Shown: positions 11,083-23,562, numbered from the stretch's first letter. The stretch: 64,000 nucleotides of DNA from Caprella mutica (GCA_947561585.1 CANNZV010001852.1:62001-126000); one strand, 5' to 3'. The notes: generated by a model not told the origin, from the sequence alone. Numbers and translations are program-made.

Positions 11083-13971
11083 TCAATCCGTAATATTACA
11101 AAACTTCTCTCTAATTTTCATTTTCAATGTTTTATGATTGTCAATATTTTTCAGGTCTCGAGACAAATTATTCCACTCCCTGACAGCATTGTAAAAAAAC
11201 TGTCTTTGAGTTACAGTCTTCCTAACAGCAGGCAGCAGTAGTTTGTCATCAGAGATAAACCTTGTAGAGTGAGAATGGGAAAGAAAAAGTTCATTGATTT
11301 TAATATGAAAATAGGGACTGAAATTACAGGATTTATAATATTTATGAAATTGCAATATTATGTTATATTTATACAAATTTTCAAATGAAGGAGGTTGTCG
11401 TATATGAGGTGGTAAATGAGTGAATAATGATAGTGCTCTATTTTGTATTCTATTTAATTTTGAATGGTTGGTTATACCACAACCTCCCCATACAATTATA
11501 CCATATGATATGAGTGACTGAAATAACGAAAAATAAATTTGCCTTAATACAACACTAGGTACAAGGTTAGATATCCTTCTCATAATTCCGGTAACCCGGG
11601 AAAGTTTATTTGATAAATTACTAACATGAACATTAAAGTTAAGTCTGTCATCAATATAAACACCTAGGAATTTATTTACCCGACTGATTTGAATATTGTC
11701 TATAGATATTGAAATGGGTACATGAGCGATATGGGCATGTGAAAAGAGCATGAATGAAGATTTTCCAACATTAAGTGACAGTCTATTTGCTCTCAACCAT
11801 TCACCAACTTTCCCCAACTCCTCAGTCACATCACGGCACAGTGATTCCAAATTATTCCCAGTCATAAACACGGTGGTATCGTCCGCAAAGTGTACAAAAT
11901 GAAGTTTGTTGGATGCATTGTGCATATCATTTACGTAAAGTGAGAACAAATAAGAAGAACTGACAGAACCCTGTGGTAGACCAATATTCAAAATCCCAAC
12001 TTCCGACCTAACACCTCCCACATCCACATACACCTTCGATCTGTTAAATAATCCCTGAACCAGTCCAATACCAAACCTCTAAAGCCCAATCTCTCCAACT
12101 TGGCAATCATTATATCCCTATTTACCGTGTCAAACGCTTTACTTAGGTCAAGAAACACAGCTATTTTATAAGATCCAACATCTAAACTATTAACACATTT
12201 GTCAGTCAGTTCCACAATTGCGTCAGAGGTGCTGAAATTTGCTCGGAATCCGTACTGTTTATCAAATATTATGTTTTCCCTATTTAAATAATCCATCACT
12301 CTAGATTTCATCATTTTTTCAAGTATTTTAGACAAAGTATGTAGTGTAGATATAGGACGATAATTTTGAACTAGTTTAGGATTTTGATTTTTATGAATTG
12401 GGATGATCCGAGATTCCTTCAGCACCTCCGGGAAACAGCCTTCTGCAATAGAATTATTAAATATATCTACAATTATAGGAGCTATAAAGGGAATGACTTC
12501 TTTATAAATACGAACTGGTACAGTTTCCAAACCATTCCCCTTATTTGGTAAGTCTTTTACAATTTTAATAACCTCTTCTGTTGACACATCACACAGGTGA
12601 TAAAAGTAACGAATTAATTATAGGATCTGGCATATAATGCATAGAACCTACATTAGATAATGGAATATTAAGATCCAAATTCGTTGCAACACTATTAAAA
12701 TAACTACAAAACAAATTAGATATTTTGGTAGGGTCAGTTACATCACTTCCACTGTCATCAGTCAAAACATTAGCATACTTAGTGGATTTCTTTCTGCCAA
12801 TTATCTCATTTACTACACCCCAGTTATCCTTTGTATTATTTCTCATATGATTAAATTTAGTTCTGCAGAAGTTAGTTTTTGCATTTCTTATAATTTTTAC
12901 TAAATTATTTTTATAATCATTGTACATATTGAATGGGATAATGGATTGTTTAAATAATGCATGCTTATAATTGACCGATACAATCAACTCTTCAGTCATC
13001 CATGGTCGTGAATATCTTTTAAACGATATCATTTTAACTTTCTTTGGACAACATCTATTGTATAAGCTCCAAAGTTTGTCAACAAAATATTTCGTTTTAG
13101 TATTTATGTTATCATCTCTAGTATGGATAAAATATTGTTCAATAAATGTAGGTAATTTGTACAATAAGGAACTGATATTAACAATTGAATGGTCTCTTAT
13201 AATTTTTTTAATTGGATCTTTGCTTAGTAGAATATTAAAAACACAGAAAATGAGGTAATGATCTGAAATGCATGTGACGAATGCCCCAGAGTGAGACACA
13301 TTATGCCTGTTATACCATATATGGTCCAGGCATTTAGAAGACTTATCTGTAACCCTAGTTGGAACGTTTATAAATGGGCAAAGATTATTAGACATCATAA
13401 CATTTAGATATTCTACATTCAAATTTACATCCAGCAAGTCAATATTAAAGTCTCCTATATAACAAGTATTTCTATGAAAGAACTCGCTGGTAACAATGTC
13501 CAGATATTCTAGAAAGTGAGGCACAGAAGAACTCGGGGGACGATAAATTCCAAATATAATTATATTTTGATTTAAGTTACTTTGGTTAGGATATACCTCT
13601 ACAACACATAACTCATAAACATCCGTGACCAAAGACTTATCATGAATGCAAAAAGATTTTAATCCCTCTCTTACATACATAGACACGCCACCTCCCTGCC
13701 TAACCTCACGAGATGTGTGAAAACCAATAAATCCATCGACATCGCTACAAATATCTCCCGAGAACCATGTCTCCGTAAGAACTATTATATCAATTTGTTT
13801 GTTTAGGGACTCTAAGAACACCGACAGGTTATCATAATTCTGATTGAATGATCTTATAATTTGGGTCACCAAAATTAAATTATTATTAATGCATTTCTCA
13901 CTAAATTCAAGAACATTATAATATCTATCACCATAAACCTCTGAAATATCAGCGCTATTAAAATCATTCAT
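11083..13971 (-). pseudogene. LINE ORF2: endonuclease and reverse transcriptase, two frame breaks
   Basis: The N-terminal half (13971-12589) is an APE-type endonuclease with LTETW, YRPPSSS, YIGDFNIDLL and SDH motifs, followed by the linker. The RT half follows: NYRPISTL, then FLDLSKAFDTVNRD (catalytic Asp), GLPQGSV and FADDTTVF (catalytic Asp pair). It ends in a C-terminal domain with a FFYNAVREWNNL motif. Frame is lost at about 12588, where a 7-bp insertion (TGATGTG-like) sits between LSPV and STEEV. It is lost again near 12033, where one base is missing just before VYVDVGG. Otherwise the sequence is well preserved, so the insertion is not very old. Product if intact: about 960 residues. Confidence 0.85.
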
Positions 13972-14109
13972 ATGTAGTAGTTTTCGGTGGGTCCATAAGG
14001 CCTGGTAACAATTTCTATATAAGTTATTACACCAGTAACACTAGAAACATGGACACAATGCAAAAGAATACTATTATCTACACATAGAAAATAACACAAA
14101 TCATCCCAG

Positions 14110-16063
14110 CAGAGACGGAGACACAGCAGAGACGGAGACACAGCAGAGACGGAGACACAGCAGAGACGGAGACACAGCAGAGACGGAGACACAGCAGAGA
14201 CGGAGACACAGCAGAGACGGAGACACAGCAGAGACGGAGACACAGCAGAGACGGAGACACAGCAGAGACGGAGACACAGCAGAGACGGAGACACAGCAGA
14301 GACGGAGACACAGCAGAGACGGAGACACAGCAGAGACGGAGACACAGCAGAGACGGAGACACAGAAGAGACGGAGACACAGCAGAGACGGAGACACAGCA
14401 GAGACAGAGACACAGCAGAGACAGAGACACAGCAGAGACAGAGACACAGCAGAGACGGAGACACAGCAGAGACGGAGACACAGCAGAGACAGAGACATAG
14501 CAGAGACAGAGACACAGCAGAGACAGAGACACAGCAGAGACAGAGACACAGCAGAGACAGAGACACAGCAGAGACAGAGACACAGCAGAGACAGAGACAC
14601 AGCAGAGACAGAGACACAGCAGAGACAGAGACACAGCAGAGACAGAGACACAGCAGAGACAGAGACACAGCAGAGACAGAGACACAGCAGAGACAGAGAC
14701 ACAGCAGAGACAGAGACACAGCAGAGACAGAGACACAGCAGAGACAGAGACACAGCAGAGACAGAGACACAGCAGAGACAGAGACACAGCAGAGACAGAG
14801 ACACAGCAGAGACGGAGACACAGCAGAGACGGAGACACAGTAGAGACGGAGACACAGTAGAGACGGAGACACAGTAGAGACGGAGACACAGTAGAGACGG
14901 AGACACAGTAGAGACGGAGACACAGTAGAGACGGAGACACAGTAGAGACGGAGACACAGTAGAGACGGAGACACAGTAGAGACGGAGACACAGTAGAGAC
15001 GGAGACACAGTAGAGACGGAGACACAGTAGAGACAGAGACACAGTAGATACGGAGACACAGTAGATACGGAGACACAGTAGAGACGGAGACACAGTAGAG
15101 ACGGAGACACAGTAGAGACGGAGACACAGTAGAGACGGAGACACAGTAGAGACGGAGACACAGTAGAGACGGAGACACAGTAGAGACTGAGACACAGTAG
15201 AGACTGAGACACAGTAGAGACTGAGACACAGTAGAGACTGAGACACAGTAGAGACGGAGACACAGTAGAGACGGAGACACAGTAGAGACGGAGACACAGT
15301 AGAGACGGAGACACAGTAGAGACGGAGACACAGTAGAGACGGAGACACAGTAGAGACGGAGACACAGTAGAGACGGAGACACAGTAGAGACGGAGACACA
15401 GTAGAGACGGAGACACAGTAGAGACGGAGACACAGTAGAGACGGAGACACAGTAGAGACGGAGACACAGTAGAGACGGAGACACAGTAGAGACGGAGACA
15501 CAGTAGAGACGGAGACACAGTAGAGACGGAGACACAGTAGAGACGGAGACACAGTAGAGACGGAGACACAGTAGAGACGGAGACACAGTAGAGACGGAGA
15601 CACAGTAGAGACGGAGACACAGTAGAGACGGAGACACAGTAGAGACGGAGACACAGTAGAGACGGAGACACAGTAGAGACGGAGACACAGTAGAGACGGA
15701 GACACAGTAGAGACTGAGACATAGTAGAGACTGAGACACAGTAGAGACTGAGACACAGTAGAGACTGAGACACAGTAAAGACGGAGACACAGTAGAGACG
15801 GAGACACAGTAGAGACGGAGACACAGTAGAGACGGAGACACAGTAGAGACGGAGACACAGTAGAGACGGAGACACAGTAGAGACGGAGACACAGTAGAGA
15901 CGGAGACACAGCAGTGGTGGAGACACAGCAGTGGTGGAGACACAGCAGTGGTGGAGACATAGCAGAGGTGGAGACATAGCAGAGGTGGAGACATAGCAGA
16001 GGTGGAGACATAGCAGAGGTGGAGACATAGCAGAGGTGGAGACATAGCAGAGGTGGAGACACA
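14110..16063. repeat. 17-bp minisatellite, about 115 copies
   Basis: The unit is CAGAGACGGAGACACAG (17 bp), repeated with almost no length change over 1.95 kb. Variants are clustered in blocks: GACGG with CAGCAG at 14110-14400, GACAG at about 14400-14800, GACGG with CAGTAG from about 14840, short GACTG blocks at about 15180-15245 and 15710-15775, and GTGGTGG or GAGGTGG units at 15910-16060. It lies between LINE ORF1 and ORF2. Because 17 is not a multiple of three and the minus-strand unit has no stop in any frame, all three minus frames stay open for about 650 codons. Those frames are artefacts. Confidence 0.97.
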
Positions 16064-16078
16064 ACAGGAGACATGCTG

Positions 16079-16875
16079 TCAATTAGCCTGTGCTTTCTCC
16101 AATAAATCGTTAACATCGATATTAATGTACACTTCTTCAAGGTATCGTGTAATTTAGTCCAGTTGTTTATTACGATTTTGAAATCACGTTCCGTTGGTAC
16201 AGATGATTTCATCCACATATACACCTGTCCATTCGAGGAACCACAACCAAGTATTTTCCTGGAATGCAGCCGCTTCGCTTTTCTCAACACGAAGAGTATC
16301 TTCGATCTTAATGCTGTCAGATTGTCATTAAGGAAAATATCTTTGGGCTTTACCGTTTTGGTAGCGCGTATGATATCATTTTTTGAATCTGGGTGTCGTA
16401 GCTTAACAAAGATACTCCTTCTATCAGCTGTCTGCGTTGCAGGTCTCCTGCCAATTCTATAGGCCGAAATAATGTCATCTGCTTTCATCTCGTATTTGAG
16501 TTCACTCTTAATCACACTCTTCACCACCACCGGTGTGTTCTCACCAATCGTAGCTTCAGGTAATCTAGCTCCGCTCATCACAAACATGTCCCTTCTTTCA
16601 TTGCTCTCAATTTCATCCATGCGATTTTGCAGTTCAATATTTTCTCTTTTCAGAGAAATTATTTGTTGCTCCATCGAGTTAATTTTTTCATCGCGTAGAG
16701 TCATTCTTGTTTCAAGCTCACGGATAGTTTTATCAAACTTTTTTGTAATGAGCATATATAACGATCTCGTTTCCTCCGATAGTAAATCGAGTTCACCATC
16801 TACTGGTGGTCCAGAATTACATTCATCATCAGAGGAATCTGATATTGATGTTATAACAGGTTTCTTTTTTCTCAT
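16079..16875 (-). pseudogene. LINE ORF1 protein (coiled-coil nucleic-acid-binding type), one frameshift
   Basis: It starts MRKKKPVITSISDSSDDE (acidic, serine-rich). Residues about 45-95 form a heptad-like coiled coil (REKINSMEQQIISLKRENIELQ region). A domain resembling the RRM/CTD part of LINE ORF1 proteins follows (DDIISAYRIGRRP, FVKLRH and LNDNLT stretches). The main frame runs straight into the minisatellite. Shifting by one base near 16135 gives a natural-looking end, VYINIDVNDLLEKAQAN, and a stop at 16081-16079, just before the array. I therefore infer a 1-bp deletion and a true length of about 265 residues. ORF1 proteins coat LINE RNA. Confidence 0.65.
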
Positions 16876-16900
16876 GGTGCAGCAGGACTCTCCCGGTTAA

Positions 16901-17912
16901 TAGCTGCTTTTAATAAAGTGACTTGTTAAAAGCAGGCAGATGTTGTATGGATCTGTACAGTTTCAGACTAGTTCCAGAGAATAGGTGCCGGCTAAAATTT
17001 ATTCCACTCCAAGCAAATAAATGCAGTAAACTAGGGTAAGTGGCCATAACACCGCACAGTTCACTTGGCTCTGAATTTGACTAGAGGCTAGTATGTTTTA
17101 TTTTAGAGAAGAGCCGCACACACACACTACACGTCTGATCACCACCAATAGTACTTATTGACCTAGAAACCTAGAAAATAGTAATAATAATTGAAAATAA
17201 ACAGTTTTGAGTCAATTCTCAAATTCTCTTTAGCGAACAAGTTGAAGTTCACTATATATAGTCTATAGAGGAGGTCTACTGTAACAGTTTAATTATTATG
17301 AGACGCCTGACCGTGTCCGATTGTCTAGAGATCACCAAGGCAAATCAAAATGAAGCTGAACGATTCGGATGTTTGATATAGTTTTGATAGCTTTTCCTCT
17401 GGGGGAATTTAAAAAAAAGAGTTGGTAATACCGCATCAGTACCAACTTTAAGAACCGAAGAACAAAATAACAGCAGAAAATCAAAAGACTAATATGGCAA
17501 CTCTCTTCTCTGTAATGCAGGCCATTCTTTAGAAAATGAAAGAATGTTTGGAGACAGAGGGAGCCCATCTTAAGATCTCTATTTTCAAAACTGAAGAGTA
17601 CATATAAAACTTCAACTACCTATCTTTATAATGATATGGTTTTTTTTTATTGTAACAGTAAAATTGTTGAAGTTACAGAGGTTTACTTTTCTCCCGTTTT
17701 AAATTTTCACCCTGTATTATGTAATAAACTCATTTTTTCCCCGGTGCCTGGAGAGGACCTTTCGTTCATCGGGTTATTGAAGAAAACGCGAATTTATAAT
17801 TTAATCGCAGGTGAGAATAGCCTAAATAGTCTATATTTTCAGTGAGTGTCGGTAAATAATATCATTATAAAGTATTTTGAATAATAAATTAGGGTAATAA
17901 ATAATTTTTTCT
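16901..17912. other. Non-coding interval with MITE fragment
   Basis: No protein-like frame. 17713-17764 (ending TGCCTGGAGAGGACCTTT) is the right-end fragment of TA-MITE family 1 in reverse orientation, truncated on its other side. Confidence 0.55.
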
Positions 17913-17913
17913 T

Positions 17914-19115
17914 GAAAAAGTGACTTACACGTGGGAGAGAGCATATCAGAAAAGTGCTATTGACTTGGTGATGACGAATGAGATACTGTATGGGAGATTT
18001 GTGGAGATGAAAATTGATGAATGCAGGGAAGTGGTGGAATTTTCAGATCATTGTGTGGTTGATACTTACATGAGAATAGGTGTTAGAGAGGAGAGGCAGG
18101 AGACTGGGGGATGGCATGAGGCAAGTTATTTCAAATTTACGGAAGAAGTAAGTGAAAGGTTTAAAGCTGGAGTTGAGGAGGAGTTAACGGAGATGAGCAT
18201 AGAAGCATTGAATGGCGTCATGAAAAGTGTAGCAGAGAGAACGCTGAGGGCAAAGTATAGAAGAAGAGTAGAGAGAAATGGGAAAATTGAGCGACCATGG
18301 ATGAATGATATGATAAGAGAAGAGATTAAGAAAAGAAGAAAGCTGAACAAGCAACATAGAAATTGGAGAGGATTGGAGGGCAAGGAGGAAGCATGGAGGA
18401 GGTATGTGAAGCAGAAAGTGAGGGTGGCCCAATTGATATCTGGAGAAATGAAGCTGCATGAGAAGAGACAGGCACAGGAAATTAAAAGTGGCAACAGAGG
18501 AAGAGATCTCTGGGAGAGGATTAATATGTTGAGAGGAATAGACAGGAAGAAAGGAGACTTGAAGATTTACAGTGTGGAGAGGAAGAGACAAGGGAGAGGT
18601 GAAGTAGGAGGTGGTGGATTTCTGGCAGGGAATATACAAATTGCATCCGAACAGAATGGGAGAAATATGGACAGAGGAGATCAGGGGAAGATATGAAGAG
18701 GATCTAGTACTAAGAAGAAGGCAAGAGAGAGAGGAGCAAGGACAGGACAGGGTGTTACTACCAAGAGTTGTATTGGATCCCTACAAAGATGTGAAAGTGC
18801 TAGATATTGAAATAAACAAGGAAGAAATAGGAAAAGCCTTAGAAAAATTTAAAAACTTGAAAGCAGGAGGAGTAGACGAACTGAAGCCATAGATGTACAA
18901 AATAATGGACAAGAATGATGTGTTTCTGCGGGGAATGGAGAACAGTTAAAGGAGAGTGCTGGAGATGGAGAAGGTGCCAGAGAGCGGGAAGAGATAGAGA
19001 ACGGTAATGATACCTAAGAAGAAAAATCATACGGTATCCGATCTCAGACCTATTGCAATGACAGATGTTTCATATAAGATGATGATGGCTGTGATGAGAG
19101 ATCGGATTGAGGACC
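17914..19115 (+). pseudogene. LINE-1 segment a: endonuclease C-terminus, linker, RT N-terminus
   Basis: The first frame (17920-18696) begins inside the endonuclease (SAIDLVMTNEILYGR and EFSDHCVVDTYMRI; SDH is the conserved catalytic His region). A highly charged linker follows. Frames then change near 18640 and 18890 (a stop after ELKP, then a shift). It resumes with VSDLRPIAMTDVSYKMMM, the RT fingers motif (RPI). It stops at the 12-bp target site of LINE-2. The 5' end is missing, as is usual for LINE copies. Confidence 0.75.
19104..19115 (+). repeat. Target-site duplication of LINE-2 (GGATTGAGGACC), left copy
   Basis: A perfect 12-bp duplicate is at 23323-23334. The two flanks join into a continuous LINE-1 reading frame (DRIED followed by QINKNE), which proves that LINE-2 inserted here. 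Confidence 0.95.
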
Positions 19116-22100
19116 GCCTGGCACTGTGTGGCGTATCCAAGGAGGCGCCAGGGAAAAGCGCACGGTCTGCCAGTGGCGCCAAAGAACCCACCAGGTACCG
19201 GAGGGCTCTGGGGGGTTCAACCGCAAGGAAGAGTCCCCAACATCTCCCCGAATACAACAGAGTGGAACGGGGTTGGCCACCCTAAACACCTCTCAAAACA
19301 AAATATCGGCGAAGGCACTTTCGGTGCCCGAACTTTGACGGATCAAGCGGTGTGTGGCTTGAGACAGAGGACGGCAGAAGTGAAGAGGCAGCTGTGCACT
19401 ATTCACCCGAATCCTGGTCCGGTGAGGCAGGGGGTAGATAGGGGGTTGTTAAGGGTGAGGATCGGGGGGAGAAGAAGGAGGGGAGTGAGACGTATAGGTA
19501 GTGGGGGAGAGAGACGTAGGTTGAGAGAGGAGCGGCGGGGGGTGATAAATGCTGGGGAAGGTGGTAGAACTAGGAGGGGAAATAGAGGTAGGGGGGAAAA
19601 TAATAGAAGGGAAAAAAGATTAGGTAGACATAGGAAAAGGAGGGAAAGACAGATTAGGAAACAGTTAGGGAGGAGAAGGGTAGACAATAGGAGACGCAGG
19701 AGGGAAGGCATTAGGGAAATAGTAACTTGGAATGTGCAGAGGCTATCCTTGAGGGAGAACAATAGGAGGAGATTGCGAAGGGTGGCGGAGCATATAGAAG
19801 GTAAGGGATGGGAGATAGTTTTGATGACGGAGGTGAGTGCAGATGTGGAAGGGATTATCTAGTTAGGAGAGGAGGAGAGGAGAATGGTGGTGATCCATTC
19901 GAGGAAGGCAGCGGTGGTATTGAGAGGGGAGGCGATGGAGAAATGGGTAGAGGAGGGACAGCAAAGATGGCTTAGGGACAGGGTAGTTACGGTGGTGGTA
20001 GGGGGAATGAGGCTGGTATCCGTATACCAGCCAATATGGGGATCAAATGATGTAGAAATGGAAACGTATAGGAGGGATGTAGAGGAACAAGTAGCTATGC
20101 AGGGGAGGGATAGGTTGATAATAGGAGGGGACTTTAATGCTAACGTAGGCAGGGGTTTTTCTAGACAGGGGGTATGTGGTAAGTATGGAGTAGGTAGAGT
20201 AAGTGAGGCAGGCAGCGATTTTATAGAATGGTGTGAGGTGAATGATTTGAGTTATGTGAATAGTTTTATGAAGCATGGTAGAAGGGGTACATGGTTTCAT
20301 ATGAGGTATGGCAGGTGGTATGAATTGGATGGTTTTGTGGTTAGGAAGAATGAAAGGGTACGAATGGTGAAGCGAATGAAGACTGAATGCTGTGAGGGGC
20401 TCTCGGACCACAAAGCTAAGATAATGGAGGTGAAAGTAAAGAGCAGAACGTGGAGGAGAATAGGGAGGACAGAGATCCGACCTCCAAGGATAAAATGGGA
20501 GGTGTTGAAGGAAGTAGATAAGATGGAGGAGTATAAGGAGAAGACCAGAGTGAAGATGGAGGAGTGTGGTCCGAGAGAGGATGATAGTAGGACTGAATGG
20601 GATGTTTTGACTGGTGTGATGGTAGAGGCAGCGAAAGAAGTGTGCGGTGAGATGGGGAAGGCTGTGGCCAGCCCCTGGACAATATGACACGAGGAAGAGC
20701 TGAGAAGGATGAAGAGTAGGATCAGAGAGACTGTGGAAGCTAGGGTGGTGGCAGTTGAAAGGTTAGAAGCGAGGAAAAGGCTTAGGAGGAGAGTGAATGA
20801 GAGAGGTGCATTAGAGAGAGCGGAATAGAATGTAAGGGTAGCGAGAGAGAGTGTGAAAGCAGCTAGGAGGACTGAGAAGCTTGAATTGGGACGGTTAGAG
20901 AGAGAATGGTGGAATGAAAAGATGAATGAGTGTGCGGAAGCGTGTAGTAGTGGTAAGATAGGAATTATGTATAAAGTGTTGCGTGAATTAGGTATGAGAG
21001 GTAGTAAGAAAGCACCTGCGAGTGGGAATGTGACTGTGAATGAATTTAAGGACCATTTTGAGAGTGTGACTGCAGAAAGGTTTGAGGTGGAACCTGGTAT
21101 GATAGCAGCGACAGTGGAAGGTGCGAATGACTTGAGGATGGATGCGGATGCGATAGAAGCGAATGAGTTTATGAATGAGACGCCTGAACGTGAAGAGATT
21201 GAGATTGCTATGAAAGAAGTGAATGAATCAGCGCCTGGTGCGGATCGAGTGAGGATAGGGTATGTAAGGATGGCATGCGAGGAAGTGAAAGAGAGAGTGA
21301 TTGAGATGGTGAAAGTGATGTTTGATAGTAGAGCAGATAGGTGGGATGAATCGTTGAAAGCGGGTGTGATGGTGCCATTGTTTAAGAAAGGTGATAGGAA
21401 TGACAGGAATAATTATAGGGGGGTGTGTTTGCTTGCGATGGGGAGTAGAGTGCTAGCGAGAGTGATTGCGAAGCGTTTGAGTTGGTGGGCGTAGCGAATG
21501 GGTGTGTTGGATGAGAATCAGTCGGGTTTTAGGAAGGGTAGGAGTACAGCGGATGCGGCGCAAATGATGGTGAGAATGAATGAGGATGTTGTGGATTATG
21601 AGAAACGAATGAGTGTGCATGGAGGTGAAGTGAATGGGAATGAAAGACCGGTGGCGCGATTGCTGGACCTGCGAAAGGCATATCCTAGAGTAAGCAAGCC
21701 CGCGCTGTGGCAGCTACTCGAAAGATATGGTATGAATGGGAAGTGTATGGATACGATTGTGGACTTGCATGAGACGACTGTGTATAGAGTGAAAGGTAAG
21801 GAAGGGATGAGTGAGTCGTGGGTGCCTGAGAGAGGATTGCGTGAGGGTTGCGCCACATCACCGATCCTTTTCAATATTTTTCATCAGGCGGTGATGCGGC
21901 AGGCTGAGAATGAAAGAGGTGTGAATGCTGGTGTGGTATGGAAGTGGATGCCTGGTGGGTCGTTTGCGGGTGAAAGGAACTGGGAGCGAATGAATAGCGA
22001 GGCGAAAGAGGTGAGAGTGAGGAGTGTGCTGTTTGCGGATGATACGACGATTGTGGGTGTGAAAGAAAAGATGAATGACGGTGTGGATGTTGTGAAAGAG

Positions 22101-23322
22101 GTAATGAGTAGATAGGAAGAGCGGAACAATGAGGATAAGGAGGAGGAGCTTGAGTTTGGTATGGAAGAGGCGAATGAGATTAGAATGTTAGGCAGTTGGA
22201 TAGGTGCGGAGGCGCATGTGAAGAATAGGATTAAGAGAGCGAATGGTGTATGGTGGAGAGTGAAAGGGCAACTGAAAGGGTCGCGAATGACGAAGAGATG
22301 GCAAGCGAGAGTGATTGAGATGTGTGTTGAGAGTGCGATGTTGTTTGATTGTCAGGTACGAACGTGGTATAATAGGGATGTGAATCGGCTGCAAAAGTGG
22401 ATGGATAAATGCCATAGGTATATGTGTGGAATGATAGGGGAGGCCAACCTTTGAGACGTATGGAAGAAATGCATGTGAATATGACTGATGTGAGAGCTAG
22501 GTTAGATGTGAAATCGGTGACATGGAAGATTGAGAAGAGAGTGCTTGAGAGAGTGGGTCATGTGATGCGAATAGGCAATGAAAGGCAGGTGAAAGCGGTG
22601 GTGCTAGGATGGTATGAGAAATTAGAAGAGGTGAGAAAGGTGCCTGGGAAGAAGAGAAAGACTGTGTTGTATTGGAAGAGGTTATTGAGAGAGGCGGCGA
22701 TTGATTGGACGGATGTGGAGAGATTGTGCGGCGATAGAGAGGTATGGAAGGATGCGGTGAATGAGAGAATGGACCATCTGGATGTATGGGAGAGACAGCG
22801 TGGGCATGAGTATGTATGGGGGGTGAATGAGTTAGCTTTAAGTAGGAATGTAGGTAGGGGGGTATTAGATTTAACATGTAGGTATGAGGGATGTGGGAAG
22901 CTATGTAAGTCGAAGGGGGGATTAACGGTACACCAGAAGCGGATGCATAGGGCAGCGGAGGGAAGGGTGACGTTTGTATGTGGGAGGTGCAGGGTAGTAT
23001 TGCAGACGGAGGGAGCTAGGAAAAATCATGAGGTTAGCTGTACGGGGGGCGCTGGTAGAGGTTTATGTAATGTGGGGATTGTGGGGTGGAGGTATCTAGG
23101 AGTAATTACGCTAGGCATGTTAGGGGATGTAGGGGTGTGGGTGAGGGTGGGGGGATGGTAGGAGCAGGTGCCGCAGCTGGAACCAGGGGGAGGGTGGCGG
23201 TGTGCAGAGTCTGTGAGCGGACGCTGTCTTATGCCAACATGGCCAGGCACCAGGAGAGATGTCGGGTTTGGGACCAGGGAGTGGAGCCAGACCCCGTTGG
23301 GGGTGTCGGCTGATTTGGATTT
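19116..23322 (+). mobile_element. LINE-2: full-length-looking non-LTR retrotransposon inserted in LINE-1
   Basis: 4207 bp bounded by perfect 12-bp TSDs. It has a GC-rich 5' leader (19116-19350), a single long coding region (EN, RT and C-terminal zinc fingers), and a short 3' end without a poly(A) tail (TGATTTGGATT). Base composition is strongly purine-rich (GA) on the coding strand. Coding is broken by scattered stops at about 19860, 20688, 20828, 21494 and 22115 and by frameshifts near 22450 and 23070, so it is inactive. Confidence 0.85.
19350..23312 (+). pseudogene. LINE-2 polyprotein: basic N-terminus, endonuclease, RT, C-terminal zinc fingers
   Basis: The reading begins before LCTIHPNPGP (about 19395-19425), an NPGP motif resembling 2A-type ribosome-skipping sequences but lacking the usual DxE lead. 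An Arg-rich stretch follows. The endonuclease has EIVTWNVQRLSL, LIIGGDFNANV and LSDHKAKI (about 19718-20420). The RT has NYRGVCLLAMGSRVLA, ENQSGFRKGRST, LLDLRKAYPRV, GLREGCATSPILFNIF and VLFADDTTIVG (about 21400-22060). The C-terminus has at least three Cys/His fingers: CRYEGC...HQKRMH, CGRC...HEVSC and CRVC...HQERC. A fourth, ending HVRGC, appears in another frame near 23070-23135. Several stops and frameshifts make this a pseudogene. Confidence 0.8.
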
Positions 23323-23334
23323 GGATTGAGGACC

Positions 23335-23384
23335 AGATAAACAAGAATGAAATGAGGAAGGGCGAAGAGATGGAACTTACTCCT
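23335..23384 (+). pseudogene. LINE-1 segment b (RT, between LINE-2 and copia)
   Basis: Only 50 bp remain here, encoding QINKNEMRKGEEMELT in frame with both neighbouring LINE-1 segments. The last five bases, CTCCT (23380-23384), are the copia TSD. Confidence 0.85.
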
Positions 23385-23554
23385 TGTTGTATTTATTATT
23401 ATATATAACACACTTAATTATCTTTTGTTCTGTTCATTTTGAATATCATACTATATACAGGATTTATTCAGTAATTTATTATTTAGTGGTTTATTTAAAT
23501 ACTTTCCGGTTTTGTTCAAATATGTTTTATATTTTTATAAGCCTGTTCATTTCC

Positions 23555-23562
23555 TATATAAA
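23555..23562 (+). promoter_or_regulatory. Copia LTR TATA box
   Basis: TATATAAA lies in the middle of the LTR, 30 bp upstream of the conserved TCACTTGTTGTCTCTCA stretch. The same motif is at 29009-29016 in the 3' LTR. Position and conservation suggest the LTR promoter; activity is not shown. Confidence 0.5.

Larger units (their letters stand above)
10637..16900 (-). mobile_element. CR1-like LINE (minus strand) with minisatellite insert
   Basis: Read on the minus strand it has an ORF1 (16875-16079), a 17-bp tandem array (16063-14110), an ORF2 (13971-11083) with endonuclease and RT, an AT-rich 3' UTR, and a tail in which AATAAAGATTATTATTATT precedes the left edge at about 10637. A short-repeat tail of this sort is typical of CR1/Rex1/L2-group LINEs rather than poly(A)-tailed ones. 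The upstream edge is uncertain because I could not find a TSD; 16876-17030 may be 5' UTR. ORF2 has frame breaks, so the copy is inactive. Confidence 0.8.

Noticed and set aside
14110..16063. CRISPR array
   Set aside because: The repeats are directly tandem with no unique spacers, and the context is a eukaryotic LINE.
13968..16875. Three overlapping long minus-strand frames (655, 704 and 924 codons) with Cys/Leu/Ser repeats
   Set aside because: They are translations of the 17-bp minisatellite in all three frames. Only the first about 265 codons of the 924-codon frame are a real ORF1.
18126..23411. Numerous minus-strand ORFs opposite LINE-1 and LINE-2
   Set aside because: They arise from the purine-rich coding strand of the LINEs, whose complement has few stops. 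No family motif is present.
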